Source of the DNA: Nocardioides cavernae
Lineage (GTDB): Bacteria > Actinomycetota > Actinomycetes > Propionibacteriales > Nocardioidaceae
NCBI RefSeq assembly: GCF_013410035.1
Contig: NZ_JACCBW010000002.1
Span: 186,001 to 250,000 of the forward strand
Direction: 5' to 3'
DNA: 64,000 bases
Part shown: positions 7,668-16,305 of the stretch, piece by piece
Position numbering within the stretch: the stretch's first letter is position 1
How the letters are laid out: the number at the start of each line of letters is the position of its first letter
Translations under genes and position numbers: made by a program
Notes under the pieces: model-generated
What the model was told of the DNA's origin: nothing
The model's database searches: none
Seen by the model: only the letters and a program-made list of their open reading frames with translations

Positions 7668-10600
7668 TCAGAGGTCGAACAGCGAGCCGGTCCCGTCGAT
7701 GTCGGCGTCCGTACGCGGGGTGTGGCCGGTGGTGTCGGCCGCCGCGGGCTTCGCGTCCGGCTGCCGCTCGACCTGCTCGTCCGTCTGCTCGGGCTCCGCG
7801 GCGGACTCGACCTCGGGCTCGGGCTCCGGTGCGGTCTCGTCGGTCGTGTGCGACGGCAGGTCGTCGGGGTCGCGGAAGCTCGCCGCCTGGCTGAGGTCGG
7901 CGCCGCTCGGGGGAGCGGCGGACGCCTCGGGCCCCGGCTCGGGCTCGGCTGCGACGTCCTGCTCCTCCGCCTCGGGCTCCTCCGCCTCGGGTGCCTCGGG
8001 TGCCGGCTCGGGAGTCGGTGCGGTCGTGGCGGACGGGGCGTCGCTCGCGGCTGGCGCCTCGGCCGGCGCCTCGATGTCGAAGAGCGAGCCGACGCTGCTG
8101 AGGTCGACGTCGGAGGCGGGCGTCGAGGTGGTGCCGCTGGCGGCGGGCGGTGCGTCCGCGACCGTCTCGTCCTCGACGGCCGGCTCGACGGCCGCGGTCT
8201 CGGCGACCGGCTCGGCGACCGGTTCGGCCGCGGGCTCGGCAGCCGGCGCCTCGATGTCGAACAGCGAACCGAAGCCCGACAGGTCCGCCGCGGGGGCGGG
8301 GGTGGCCGGCGCGGGGGTCGCAGCGCTCGTGGGCGGTGCGTCGGCGGCCTCCTCGGCCTCCTCGGCCGCCGGCTCGGCCGGTGCGGCGACCTGCTCGCCG
8401 GCGTCGGTGACCGCCGGTTCGGGCGCGGCGATGTCGAAGAGCGATCCGCCGCCCCCGAGGTCCGCGGCGGGCTGCGCTGCGGGCTTCTCGGCGGGCTTCT
8501 CGGCGGGCTTCTCGGCGGGCTTCTCGGGCTCGGTGACCGCAGCGGGTGCGGCCTCGGGCTCGGCCGGGGCCTCCGGCTCGGGCGTACCGAGGTCGAACAG
8601 CGAGCCCCCGGAGCCCAGGTCGGTCGAGGCGGCGGGCTTCTCGGCCGCGGGCTCAGCCGACTTGTCAGCCGGCTCCTGCGCCGGCTCCTCCGCGGACGGT
8701 GCGGGGACGTCGAAGAGCGAGCCGCCCGACTCCGCGGGCTTCGTCGGTGCGGCCTCGGCCGGGGGCGCGGACTCGGCCTCCGGGGCCGGGGTGTCGAAGA
8801 GCGAGCCGCCCGACTCGGCGGGGGTGTCGAAGAGCGACCCGCCCGAGTCGGCCGGGGTGTCGAAGAGGGACGACCCGCCGGAGGCCTTGGCGGCCGGCCC
8901 GACGTCGGCGGTCTCGGTGACGGTGTCCTCGGTGACGGTGACGTCGCCGGCCTCCGGCTCGTCCTTGGTGGCCACGTCCGTCTCGGCGGGAGCGGCGGCA
9001 GCGGCCGTGGCAGCAGCGGGGGCAGCCGCGGGCGCGGAGCCCGGAGCGGCCTTGGTCGCCTGCTCGCCCTTCACCGACGCGAGCAGCATCTGCGCGACGT
9101 CGAGGACCTCGACCTCCTCGCGGGCCTCGCCCTTGGCCTGCTGCGAGGTGAGCCCGTCGGACAGCATCACGCGGCAGAAGGGGCAGCCGACGGCGATCTG
9201 GTCGGCGCCGGTGCCGACGGCCTCCTTGGTGCGGTTCATGTTGATCCGCTCGCCGAGGTTCTCCTCCATCCACATGCGGGCGCCGCCGGCGCCGCAGCAG
9301 AACGAGCGCTCGGAGTTGCGCTCCATCTCGACGAACTCCGCACCCGGCAGCACCTGGAGCAGCTCGCGCGGGGGCGAGTAGACCTGGTTGTGGCGGCCCA
9401 GGTAGCAGGGGTCGTGGTAGGTGATCGAGCGCTTCGCGGCGCCCGCGCCGTCCTTGACCGGCGTCAGCTTCCCCTCGCGCACGAGGCGGTTGAGCAGCTG
9501 GGTGTGGTGCACGACCTCGAGCTCGATGCCGAAGTCCTTGTACTCGTTCTTGAGCGTGTTGAAGCAGTGGGCGCAGGTCGAGACGACCTTCTTGACCTTG
9601 TACTCCTTGAACGTCTCGACGTTCTGCTGCGCGAGGCCCTGGAAGACGAACTCGTTGCCCGCGCGGCGGGCCGGGTCGCCGGTGCAGGTCTCACCGTTGC
9701 CCAGGACGCCGAACGAGATGCCGGCCATGTCGAGCAGCTCGGCGACGGCGCGGGTGGTCTTCTTCGCGCGGTCCTCGTACGCACCCGCGCAGCCGACCCA
9801 GAACAGCCAGTCGACCGACTCGAGCGACTCCAGGTCCTCGCCGACCACCGGGACCTCGAAGTCGAGGCCCTTCGCCCAGTCCATGCGGCTGGAGGGCGAC
9901 ATGTTCCACGGGTTGCCCTTGTTCTCCAGGCCCTTGAACAGCTGGTTGAGCTCGGCGGGGAAGTTCGACTCGACGAGCAGCTGGTAGCGCCGCATGTCCA
10001 TGATGTGGTCGACGTGCTCGATGTCGACGGGGCACTGCTGGACGCACGCTCCGCAGGAGGTGCAGCTCCACAGCACGTCCTCGTCGATGACGAAGTCGCC
10101 GTCGGCCGGGTTGTAGAAGTAGTCGAGGACGTCGGTGCCCGCGCCCGCGCTCTCGCCCTTGGAGCCGACGCCGACCAGCTGGCGCTCGCTGTGGGGGACG
10201 GCGCCGTCGGCGCCCCCGGTCCCGTCGCTGCCGGTGCCGACGACGGCGCCCGTCGCGGCGTCGTGCTTGGCGTACGCGTGGTCGCGCAGGCTGGTGATCA
10301 GCAGCTTGGGCGAGAGGGGCTTCTCGGTGTTCCACGCGGGGCACTGGGACTGGCAGCGGCCGCACTCGGTGCAGGTGGTGAAGTCGAGGATGCCCTTCCA
10401 GGAGAAGTCCTCGACCTTCCCGGCGCCGAGGACCGAGTCCTCGTCGAGGTCGTCGATGTCGTCGAGGGTGATCGCCTTGCCGCCCGACGTCAGCGGCTTC
10501 ATCGCGCCGAGGGCGGTCGAGCCATCGTCCTCGCGCTTGAAGTAGATGTTGAACCACGCGGTGAACCGGTGCCACGCGATGCCCATCGTGATGTTGCGCG

Positions 10601-11276
10601 CGATGACCATCAGCCAGATCATCGCCAGCGCGATCTTGAAGGCCGCGATGCCGTAGATGATGTTCTCGAGGGTGTCGGCGTCGTTGGTGTAGAGCGCGTC
10701 ACCGATCCACGAGGCGATCGGGTAGTGCGAGCGACCGGCGTCCTCGTCGAGCTTCCACTCAGCAGCCCGCACGAACAGGATCGCCGCGCCCTCGAGCAGC
10801 GCGAGCGCCTCGACGAAGTAGGCCTGCCAGAAGTTGGAGCCGAAGAACCGGCTCCGGCGGCCCTCCGAGCGCGGGTGGTGCTTCTGCCGGTAGACGATCA
10901 GGTAGACGATGCCGACCGTGCTCAGCAGGCCGATGAGCTCGCTGAACCACTCGTAGGGGTACCAGTGGCCGACGAGCGGCCAGGCGAAGGACGGCTCGAA
11001 GAGCTGGAAGTACGCCGCGAGGACCGCGGTGCTGAGGAAGAGGAACGCCGCGTAGACGAACCAGTGCATGACGCCGACCCAGTGCCACTGGAGCATCCGC
11101 GTGTGGAGGAACGTCTCCTTCAGCATCGTCAGGGCGCGGCCGGTGGGGTTGCCGGTGCGGCCGGTGTCGGGCTGTCCCGAGCGGATCACGCCCAGCATCC
11201 GCCGTACGGCCGGCACCAGGAAGAAGACCGCGGCGCCGGTCAGTGCGAACGAGACGGCGATCGCGAAGATCTGCAT
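7668..11276 (-). CDS. Membrane Fe-S oxidoreductase (HdrD/GlpC-like) with SLFD-repeat tail
   Basis: 1202-aa fusion. Residues 1-270 hold several membrane helices. A 4Fe-4S motif CTECGRCQSQCP follows at about 300 and a second, CTSCGACVQQCPVD, at about 405. Two CCG (DUF224) cysteine domains follow at about 490-545 and 620-675 (HDPCYLGRH, SFCCGAGGARMW), as in heterodisulfide-reductase HdrD and glycerol-3-phosphate dehydrogenase GlpC subunits. It is probably a quinone-linked electron carrier at the membrane. From about residue 760 the chain is a disordered Pro/Ala/Glu-rich tail with nine SLFD motifs, ending exactly on the last one (GSLFDL). Mycobacterial relatives without so long a tail are roughly 300 aa shorter. 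The ATG has GAGGAG about 10 bases upstream. Partner and substrate are unknown. Confidence 0.9.
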   Translation of the reverse strand: MQIFAIAVSFALTGAAVFFLVPAVRRMLGVIRSGQPDTGRTGNPTGRALTMLKETFLHTRMLQWHWVGVMHWFVYAAFLFLSTAVLAAYFQLFEPSFAWPLVGHWYPYEWFSELIGLLSTVGIVYLIVYRQKHHPRSEGRRSRFFGSNFWQAYFVEALALLEGAAILFVRAAEWKLDEDAGRSHYPIASWIGDALYTNDADTLENIIYGIAAFKIALAMIWLMVIARNITMGIAWHRFTAWFNIYFKREDDGSTALGAMKPLTSGGKAITLDDIDDLDEDSVLGAGKVEDFSWKGILDFTTCTECGRCQSQCPAWNTEKPLSPKLLITSLRDHAYAKHDAATGAVVGTGSDGTGGADGAVPHSERQLVGVGSKGESAGAGTDVLDYFYNPADGDFVIDEDVLWSCTSCGACVQQCPVDIEHVDHIMDMRRYQLLVESNFPAELNQLFKGLENKGNPWNMSPSSRMDWAKGLDFEVPVVGEDLESLESVDWLFWVGCAGAYEDRAKKTTRAVAELLDMAGISFGVLGNGETCTGDPARRAGNEFVFQGLAQQNVETFKEYKVKKVVSTCAHCFNTLKNEYKDFGIELEVVHHTQLLNRLVREGKLTPVKDGAGAAKRSITYHDPCYLGRHNQVYSPPRELLQVLPGAEFVEMERNSERSFCCGAGGARMWMEENLGERINMNRTKEAVGTGADQIAVGCPFCRVMLSDGLTSQQAKGEAREEVEVLDVAQMLLASVKGEQATKAAPGSAPAAAPAAATAAAAAPAETDVATKDEPEAGDVTVTEDTVTETADVGPAAKASGGSSLFDTPADSGGSLFDTPAESGGSLFDTPAPEAESAPPAEAAPTKPAESGGSLFDVPAPSAEEPAQEPADKSAEPAAEKPAASTDLGSGGSLFDLGTPEPEAPAEPEAAPAAVTEPEKPAEKPAEKPAEKPAAQPAADLGGGGSLFDIAAPEPAVTDAGEQVAAPAEPAAEEAEEAADAPPTSAATPAPATPAPAADLSGFGSLFDIEAPAAEPAAEPVAEPVAETAAVEPAVEDETVADAPPAASGTTSTPASDVDLSSVGSLFDIEAPAEAPAASDAPSATTAPTPEPAPEAPEAEEPEAEEQDVAAEPEPGPEASAAPPSGADLSQAASFRDPDDLPSHTTDETAPEPEPEVESAAEPEQTDEQVERQPDAKPAAADTTGHTPRTDADIDGTGSLFDL

Positions 11277-11403
11277 GAAGGGGTGCTCCTCGGTCGGGGC
11301 GTACTGAGCCGGAGCATATGACCGGCCGCCGGGCCGACGGCAGGGGCTGCGGCGTGAGATCGATCCTACCCGCAGGTAACTTGACGCCGGGAGGAGCCGC
11401 CCT

Positions 11404-11703
11404 TCAGTTCACGATCGCGACGTTCTCGACCTCGGTCTCGCGGGCGGCCTCGCGGTAGGTCGCCAGCCGCGACCGCACCTGGTCGAGGGCCTCGGCGAGC
11501 TTCTCGACGCCGTCGCGCAGCTTCTGCTGGTGCTCGAGGTGGGCGGCGTGGGAGTCGCTGGTCTCGTCCCAGCCGGGGGTGAGGGTCTCGACCTGCTCGA
11601 GCAGGTCGGTGACCTGCGTGGTGATCGAGGTCGTGGCGTCGGCCAGCGCCGTCTCCATGGTGGAGAGCGCACCCTGGTGGACCACCAGATCGCGCTCGCT
11701 CAT
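11404..11703 (-). CDS. Small WXG100-like helical protein
   Basis: 99 aa, predicted as two long helices with a central TPGWDET turn resembling the W-x-G hairpin of ESAT-6/CFP-10 proteins. No signal peptide. It is translationally coupled (ATGA) to the 106-aa gene before it on the minus strand, so the two may form a heterodimer, as T7SS substrates usually do. It stands divergent from the effector operon starting at 12159. No EccC ATPase or other secretion-channel gene is present in the window, so export would depend on a machine encoded elsewhere. Confidence 0.7.
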   Translation of the reverse strand: MSERDLVVHQGALSTMETALADATTSITTQVTDLLEQVETLTPGWDETSDSHAAHLEHQQKLRDGVEKLAEALDQVRSRLATYREAARETEVENVAIVN

Positions 11704-12020
11704 CGCGCACCCCCGCCGAGCCGGTCGGCGAGCTGGCCGGCCCGCTCGGCCTGGGTGACGTCGTTGGTCGCATGCTCCTGGGCGACGTACGCCAGGTTCT
11801 GCGCGTAGCCGTCGAGGATCGGTCCGAGGGTGGTCGCGACGGCGAACCACTCGTTGACCGCTTCGCCGAAGCCGGCGGCGGCCTGTCCCCGGAAGCCCCT
11901 GCCCGCCTCGGTCTCGATGGTCGCGCCGAGCTCCTGCAACGTGGTCTGCAGCGGCTCGATCGCGTCGGCGACCGCCTGCGCGGCGGCCTGCATCTCGGAG
12001 TAGACAAGTCCGACGGCCAC
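11700..12020 (-). CDS. WXG100-like protein, T7SS-associated
   Basis: 106 aa, starting at GTG with a G-rich ribosome binding site (GAGAGGGGG). It is mostly alpha-helical, and the segment GRGFRGQAAAGFGEAVNEWF is the type of G-x-A-A-x-x-F/W pattern found after the turn in T7SS-associated helical hairpins. Its stop overlaps the start of the next gene (ATGA). It is first in a two-gene unit divergent from the WXG100/effector operon, with a shared 138-base control region between them. Confidence 0.7.
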   Translation of the reverse strand: MAVGLVYSEMQAAAQAVADAIEPLQTTLQELGATIETEAGRGFRGQAAAGFGEAVNEWFAVATTLGPILDGYAQNLAYVAQEHATNDVTQAERAGQLADRLGGGAR

Positions 12021-12116
12021 GGCCGCCCCCTCTCGCGTTCGCTCGGGTGGATCGGGTCGATCGGCTGGTTCCTACCCGTCCCGCGGAGGATTCACACGCG
12101 TCGGCCCGGTCTCGTT

Positions 12117-12138
12117 CCGGCCGGTTTGAACCGGCCGG
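12117..12138. promoter_or_regulatory. Perfect palindrome between the divergent T7SS-type operons
   Basis: CCGGCCGGTT and AACCGGCCGG are perfect 10-base arms around a 2-base centre. It lies 21 bases before the 12159 gene and 97 bases before the divergent gene at 12020. It is a plausible operator shared by both units. Confidence 0.4.
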
Positions 12139-12158
12139 CCGGTGGGAATTCCCCCGCC

Positions 12159-12482
12159 ATGCCGTCCTACGACTACGAGGTGGACCTCGAGAGCATGGGC
12201 AAGGCCGCCCAGGGGCTCAACGAGACGCTGCAGCTCTTCAAGGACAAGGACGTCGAGGACCTCGTCCCCTCGAAGGGTGACGTCGGCAGCGACGTCGTGT
12301 GGGACGCGCTCGACGAGTTCCAGGGCCGCTGGGAGGAGGGCGTCAACAACCTCTGCCAGGACGTCGAGGAGATGGCCGGACGGCTCGGCAAGATCGCGAT
12401 GAACTACTTCGAGGCCGACAAGGCCGGCTACGACTCCCTCTCCGCGCTCAAGGGCACCATCGCCGCGATCAAGGTGATGTGA
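12159..12482 (+). CDS. WXG100-family protein
   Basis: 107-aa two-helix protein. The WxxxxDEFQGRWEEGVNNL stretch around residues 47-66 and the C-terminal MNYFEADKAGYDSL (a YxxxD-type export signal, Y-E/A-x-x-D) are typical of ESX/T7SS WXG100 substrates. It is the first gene of the operon that continues with the effector gene after one intervening base. It probably acts as the secretion partner or chaperone of that effector. Confidence 0.8.
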   Translation: MPSYDYEVDLESMGKAAQGLNETLQLFKDKDVEDLVPSKGDVGSDVVWDALDEFQGRWEEGVNNLCQDVEEMAGRLGKIAMNYFEADKAGYDSLSALKGTIAAIKVM

Positions 12483-12483
12483 C

Positions 12484-14214
12484 GTGCCGGACTTCGAGGT
12501 CGAGGGCAGTCCCGCCAACATCCGCGCCCGGGCCCTCACGATGGAGCAGAAGGGCCAGCTGTTCTACGACACGGGCGACGCGCTGGCCAAGATCGACGTC
12601 TCCGGCTGGACCGGCCGCGCCGCCGACGAGTTCCGCGAGGCCCACGACCTGGAGCCGGATCGCTGGTTCAGGTCCGGCAACGGCTTCAAGAAGGCCGCCG
12701 CCGGGCTGACGACCTACGCCGGGGCGCTCGAGACGGCGAAGTCCCGAGCGGAGGCGGCCCGCAAGGAGTACGAGCGCGGCCAGCAGGAGTCGCGCAACGC
12801 CCGCACCCAGTACGACCGCTACATGGGCCAGATGCAGGCCTACTGGGCCCAGGGCGGCACCGAGCGGGCCGAGCCGTTCGTCGACTACGGCGACCCGATC
12901 CAGCAGCAGGCGCTCGGCGACCTCGCCGCCGCCCGCGCCGACCTCGACGCGGCCGCCCAGGTGTGCGCCGGGGAGGTCAGGGCCGGGTGCGCGGACGCGC
13001 CGGAGGAGCCCAACTGGCTCGAGTCGGGACTGAAGTTCGTCGGCGGCATCCTCGAGGGCGCCGGCGAGGCCGTCTGGGACCTGCTCACCATGGTCCCGTT
13101 CAGCCCGGTCAACCTGGTCATCGACGGCTACAAGCTGGCGACCGGCGACCTGACGCCCGAGGAGCTGGCGACGAAGTACGAGCTGTCGGTCGAGAGCGCC
13201 GTCGACATGGCCCGGGGGATCTACACCGGCCTGACCACCGACCCGATCGGCTTCGGCAAGGAGCTCGGCAAGTCGCTGCTCGACTGGGACACCTGGGCCG
13301 ACGACCCTGCCCGCGCGATCGGCCACCTCGTGCCCGACGCGATCGTCGCGGTGGCGACCGCCGGGACCGGCGCCGTCGCGACCCGCGGCGGCCGCCTCGC
13401 GATGGACGGCCTCGACGCGCTGGGCGACATGGGCCGGCTGCGGCGCCTGGACGATCTGGGGGACCTGAGCGACCTCCGCCACCTCGACGGCCTCGACAAC
13501 AGCCGCATCTACTCGATGATGGACGACGTCCCGCACCGCACGACGTTCTCGCCCGACCAGCTCAACACCTCGCGCGTGGACGACGTGCTGGCCAGGCACG
13601 ACATCTCGCGCAGTGAGCTGAGCGACCTGGTCAACAAGCCCGCGGCCGACCTGACGGACGCCGAGCGGGCCACGCTCAACGCGGTGCGGGACGACTTCCC
13701 GGCGCCGACGAGCGACACCGTGATGCAGAAGGTGATCGACCAGCCCTACTTCGACGAGAAGACCGGCGAGCTCCGGTGGGGAGGCGCCGACAACTACATC
13801 CTCGACCAGTACGCCCCCAACGAGGTGCGCGGTGCCGTGACCGTCGCCGACGACACCTCGCACCTCGGCACGCCGCGCTCGATCAACGAGGACCTGCGCC
13901 TCGACTACGACGGCACCCACCACTCGACGGGCGACGCCTCGACGCACGTCATCCGCTTCCAGACCGACGAGCCCAACTTCGACATCCCGCGCAACAGCGA
14001 CATGACCGGGTCCTCGACGCGGTTCGACGGCTGGAGCGACCCGTTCACGGGCAACGGGTTCACGAAGTCCGCCGATGACATCATCCCGGAGTACGTCACC
14101 GACGGTCCGACCGTGATCCGCGAGGGAGCCGAGATGTGGGAGGTCACCGACACCGGGACGCAACGGCTCGTGGCCGTGCTGCGTGACGGCGCGTGGATCC
14201 CGCAGGGGAACTGA
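12484..14214 (+). CDS. Putative T7SS-secreted polymorphic toxin
   Basis: 576 aa from a GTG. Residues 1-100 form a helical T7SS-targeting domain with GWTGRAADEFREAH and a following W-x-x-x-x-x-F repeat; residues 100-170 are coiled. A hydrophobic middle follows (about 175-310, including GGILEGAGEAVWDLLTMVPFSPVN), then a linker rich in Asp/Leu/Arg. The C-terminal 150 residues form a separate globular domain (from about YFDEKTGELRWGGADNY to WIPQGN). Signal domain, middle and variable tip are the architecture of polymorphic toxins. I do not recognise the tip family; an enzymatic toxin is inferred from architecture and from the two downstream genes. The stop overlaps the next start. Confidence 0.75.
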   Translation: MPDFEVEGSPANIRARALTMEQKGQLFYDTGDALAKIDVSGWTGRAADEFREAHDLEPDRWFRSGNGFKKAAAGLTTYAGALETAKSRAEAARKEYERGQQESRNARTQYDRYMGQMQAYWAQGGTERAEPFVDYGDPIQQQALGDLAAARADLDAAAQVCAGEVRAGCADAPEEPNWLESGLKFVGGILEGAGEAVWDLLTMVPFSPVNLVIDGYKLATGDLTPEELATKYELSVESAVDMARGIYTGLTTDPIGFGKELGKSLLDWDTWADDPARAIGHLVPDAIVAVATAGTGAVATRGGRLAMDGLDALGDMGRLRRLDDLGDLSDLRHLDGLDNSRIYSMMDDVPHRTTFSPDQLNTSRVDDVLARHDISRSELSDLVNKPAADLTDAERATLNAVRDDFPAPTSDTVMQKVIDQPYFDEKTGELRWGGADNYILDQYAPNEVRGAVTVADDTSHLGTPRSINEDLRLDYDGTHHSTGDASTHVIRFQTDEPNFDIPRNSDMTGSSTRFDGWSDPFTGNGFTKSADDIIPEYVTDGPTVIREGAEMWEVTDTGTQRLVAVLRDGAWIPQGN

Positions 14215-14612
14215 TGCCGCTCCCCACACCGGGCCTGTTCGCCGAGTGCGACACCGTCACCTACGAGGTCGCCGGCACCGCCGCCGACTGGCTCATGCTC
14301 CTGGTCCCCCGGGGCACGTCCGTCGAGCCGCCCCACCTCGGCGAGGGTGAGGACCGACAGGGCCGCCGGTGGGTCAAGGTCGCCAAGGCCCGCGTCGCGC
14401 GCTACTTCCGGGTCGAGGTGACGGTGGCCTGGCAGGGCGAGCGGCTCGAGCTGGGCCGGCTCGCCGGCGACACCGCGGAGGTCCACGCGAGCTCGCCGCC
14501 GGTTGCTGCGAGGCTGGGCCTCGAGGGCGACCAGTACAACGGCTTTCGGGCGATGGTCCCGGTCGACGAGCTGACCGTGGTCGACGTACGCGAGAAGGAG
14601 ATCGATGTCTGA
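14214..14612 (+). CDS. Candidate immunity protein 1
   Basis: 132-aa cytosolic protein with no signal peptide. It starts at an ATG overlapping the effector stop (TGATG), as expected when toxin and antidote must be made together. Its second half (about residues 62-126, from ARYFRVEVTVAWQGERLEL to VDELTVVDV) resembles the C-terminal third of the next protein, indicating a shared domain. No known family recognised; the immunity role is inferred from position and size. Confidence 0.6.
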   Translation: MPLPTPGLFAECDTVTYEVAGTAADWLMLLVPRGTSVEPPHLGEGEDRQGRRWVKVAKARVARYFRVEVTVAWQGERLELGRLAGDTAEVHASSPPVAARLGLEGDQYNGFRAMVPVDELTVVDVREKEIDV

Positions 14613-15444
14613 GCCCGCCGAGCAGCCGCGACCGGTGCTGCAGAAGCTGCTCACCCACGGACTGGGGAGCGCGATCGTGGACCGTGGCTACGACCACGTC
14701 GGCGGGATCGTCGTCCTCGCCGGTGACGCCGCCGTCCTCGACACCCCGGACAAGCTCCTCGGGGCGTACGGCTTCGAGGGCGGCCAGGAGTTCGTCGACG
14801 TGGTCCGCTTCGAGCTTCCGCCGCTCGCGACCCTCGCGAACCCGGTGGCTCCGGGATCGGGGCGCACACCGCTGCACCCGACCGGTTTCCTGCGCGCCGA
14901 TGCGGTCGTCCCGGTCTGGGAGCTGAGCCGCACCCGCTACAGCTTCGGTGCGGAGTACTGGCGGATCCGCGCCGACGGCGAGCAGAAGGTCCTCTCGGCC
15001 TACCAGGGCGCCGCACGCGGGTGGCGGGGGGCGAAGGGGTGGAGTCCGTGGAGCCCCCTCGTCGGTCCCCGGGCCCGGTGGCGTGGCACCGAGACGTGCG
15101 CGGACCTCGTCGGTGACAGCGTCCTGCTGAGCGTGCGCGGGGACGACGGGCCGGCGGGATGGGAGCAGGTGCGCCCCCAGACCTGGGTGGCCGCCGTGCC
15201 GGCCGCCGAGTGCGAGCTGTTCGAGGTCGTCCTCCGGGCGACCTGGCGGGGCGTGCCGGTCAGGATCCTCGCGTCCGGTCCGTCGGAGGCCCGGGTGCTG
15301 CTGCTCGTCGACGACGAGGAGCAGGCGACCGCACTGGGTGCCGACGTGATCGAGCCCGGGGTGTTCGAGGCGACGGTCGCGCGGTCCGAGCTGTCGGACC
15401 TCGAGGGAGTCACCCACGAGGTCGGCCCCGGCGTACGTCCGTGA
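14605..15444 (+). CDS. Candidate immunity protein 2, two-domain
   Basis: 279 aa, overlapping the previous gene by 8 bases. The first 115 residues begin with a helix and a beta-rich stretch (DRGYDHVGGIVVLAGDAAVL); residues about 200-275 (ELFEVVLRATWRGVPVRIL to SELSDLEGV) match the pattern of the preceding protein's C-terminal domain: F-x-V, AW/TW+G, an ALG-like turn and a final EL. It could be a fused or second immunity gene, or an orphan immunity module for a related toxin. No enzyme motif seen. Confidence 0.55.
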   Translation: MSEPAEQPRPVLQKLLTHGLGSAIVDRGYDHVGGIVVLAGDAAVLDTPDKLLGAYGFEGGQEFVDVVRFELPPLATLANPVAPGSGRTPLHPTGFLRADAVVPVWELSRTRYSFGAEYWRIRADGEQKVLSAYQGAARGWRGAKGWSPWSPLVGPRARWRGTETCADLVGDSVLLSVRGDDGPAGWEQVRPQTWVAAVPAAECELFEVVLRATWRGVPVRILASGPSEARVLLLVDDEEQATALGADVIEPGVFEATVARSELSDLEGVTHEVGPGVRP

Positions 15445-15528
15445 GCGTGCCGGCGCGCGACAGCTCGACGGTCGTCAGCACCCGCTCCTGCCCCGCCGGC
15501 CGGTCGCAGGTCACGTCGCCCGCGTCCG

Positions 15529-16305
15529 TCAGCGCGCGGCTGCGGTCCCGCCGCTCACCCGCCTCGTCAGCCGGTCCGCCGTCGACGTGACGGCCGCCGC
15601 GACCCGGGTGGCCGTCACGTCGTCGCCGGCGTCCGCGGCGGGGAACGTCACCGCGACCCCGGCGACGGGGTGCCCGTTGTGGTCGAGCACCGCCGCCGCC
15701 ACGCTGCGCAGTCCCGGTGTCACCTCGCCGTCCTCCGTCGCGTGCCCGCGCTGCCTGGTCGCGGACAGGACCGTGCGCAGCGCGCTGAGCGAGGTGGGCC
15801 CGTTGCCGTGGCGGTCGACGAAGGCGTCGCGGTCGGGATAGAGCGCGCGCACCTGGCTCGCCGGGAGCGCCGCGAGGATCGCACGGCCCGAGGCCGTGAG
15901 GTGGGCGGGCAGGCGTACGCCCACGTCGGTCACCAGCGGCGGCCGGCCGGGCGCGCGCTCCTCGATGACGTAGAGGACGTCGCGCCCGTGCAGCACGGCG
16001 AGGTGCGCGCCGTGGCCGGTGCGGTCGACCAGCTCGGCGAGCGGGCGGCGGGCCAGCCGGGCGAGCGGCTCCTGGCGGGTGAACCCGCTGCCCACCTCGA
16101 ACGCCGCGACGCCGAGGCCGTAGCGGTGCTCGTCGGGCAGGTGCACGACGAAGCCCTCGTCGATCATCGTGTTGAGCAGGTGGTACGCCGTGCTGCGCGG
16201 CAGGTCGCACGCGCGCATGATGCGGTCGAGGGGGACCGGGTCGGCCTGCGTGGCCAGGAAGCGCAGCACCCGGAGCGCCCGGGTGGCGGCGGGGACCTGG
16301 CTCAG
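15529..16305 (-). CDS. IclR-family transcriptional regulator, candidate hut regulator
   Basis: N-terminal winged helix-turn-helix (DRIMRACDLPRSTAYHLLNTMIDEGFV), then the IclR effector domain (LPAHLTASGRAILAAL and the C-terminal HPVAGVAVTFPA). The family's conserved N-terminus VPAATRALRVLRFLA lies upstream of the first GTG (16269), and the only start codon that includes it is a CTG at 16305-16303, with AAGGA nine bases before it and a CTGA overlap with the stop of the preceding gene. I therefore place the start at CTG (258 aa). Its position beside hutH/hutU and the three similar palindromes before the hut genes make it a likely regulator of histidine degradation. Confidence 0.85.
   Translation of the reverse strand: MSQVPAATRALRVLRFLATQADPVPLDRIMRACDLPRSTAYHLLNTMIDEGFVVHLPDEHRYGLGVAAFEVGSGFTRQEPLARLARRPLAELVDRTGHGAHLAVLHGRDVLYVIEERAPGRPPLVTDVGVRLPAHLTASGRAILAALPASQVRALYPDRDAFVDRHGNGPTSLSALRTVLSATRQRGHATEDGEVTPGLRSVAAAVLDHNGHPVAGVAVTFPAADAGDDVTATRVAAAVTSTADRLTRRVSGGTAAAR

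Noticed and set aside
8140-8900. Possible CRISPR-like or minisatellite array in the SLFD region
   Set aside because: The repeats are protein-level motifs with unequal spacers and codon variation inside an intact reading frame.
7560-11321. 1253-codon open frame on the plus strand opposite the Fe-S oxidoreductase gene
   Set aside because: It is the antisense shadow of a high-GC gene, with a Gly/Arg/Leu-only composition and no recognisable domain. The minus-strand frame has full Fe-S and CCG motifs.
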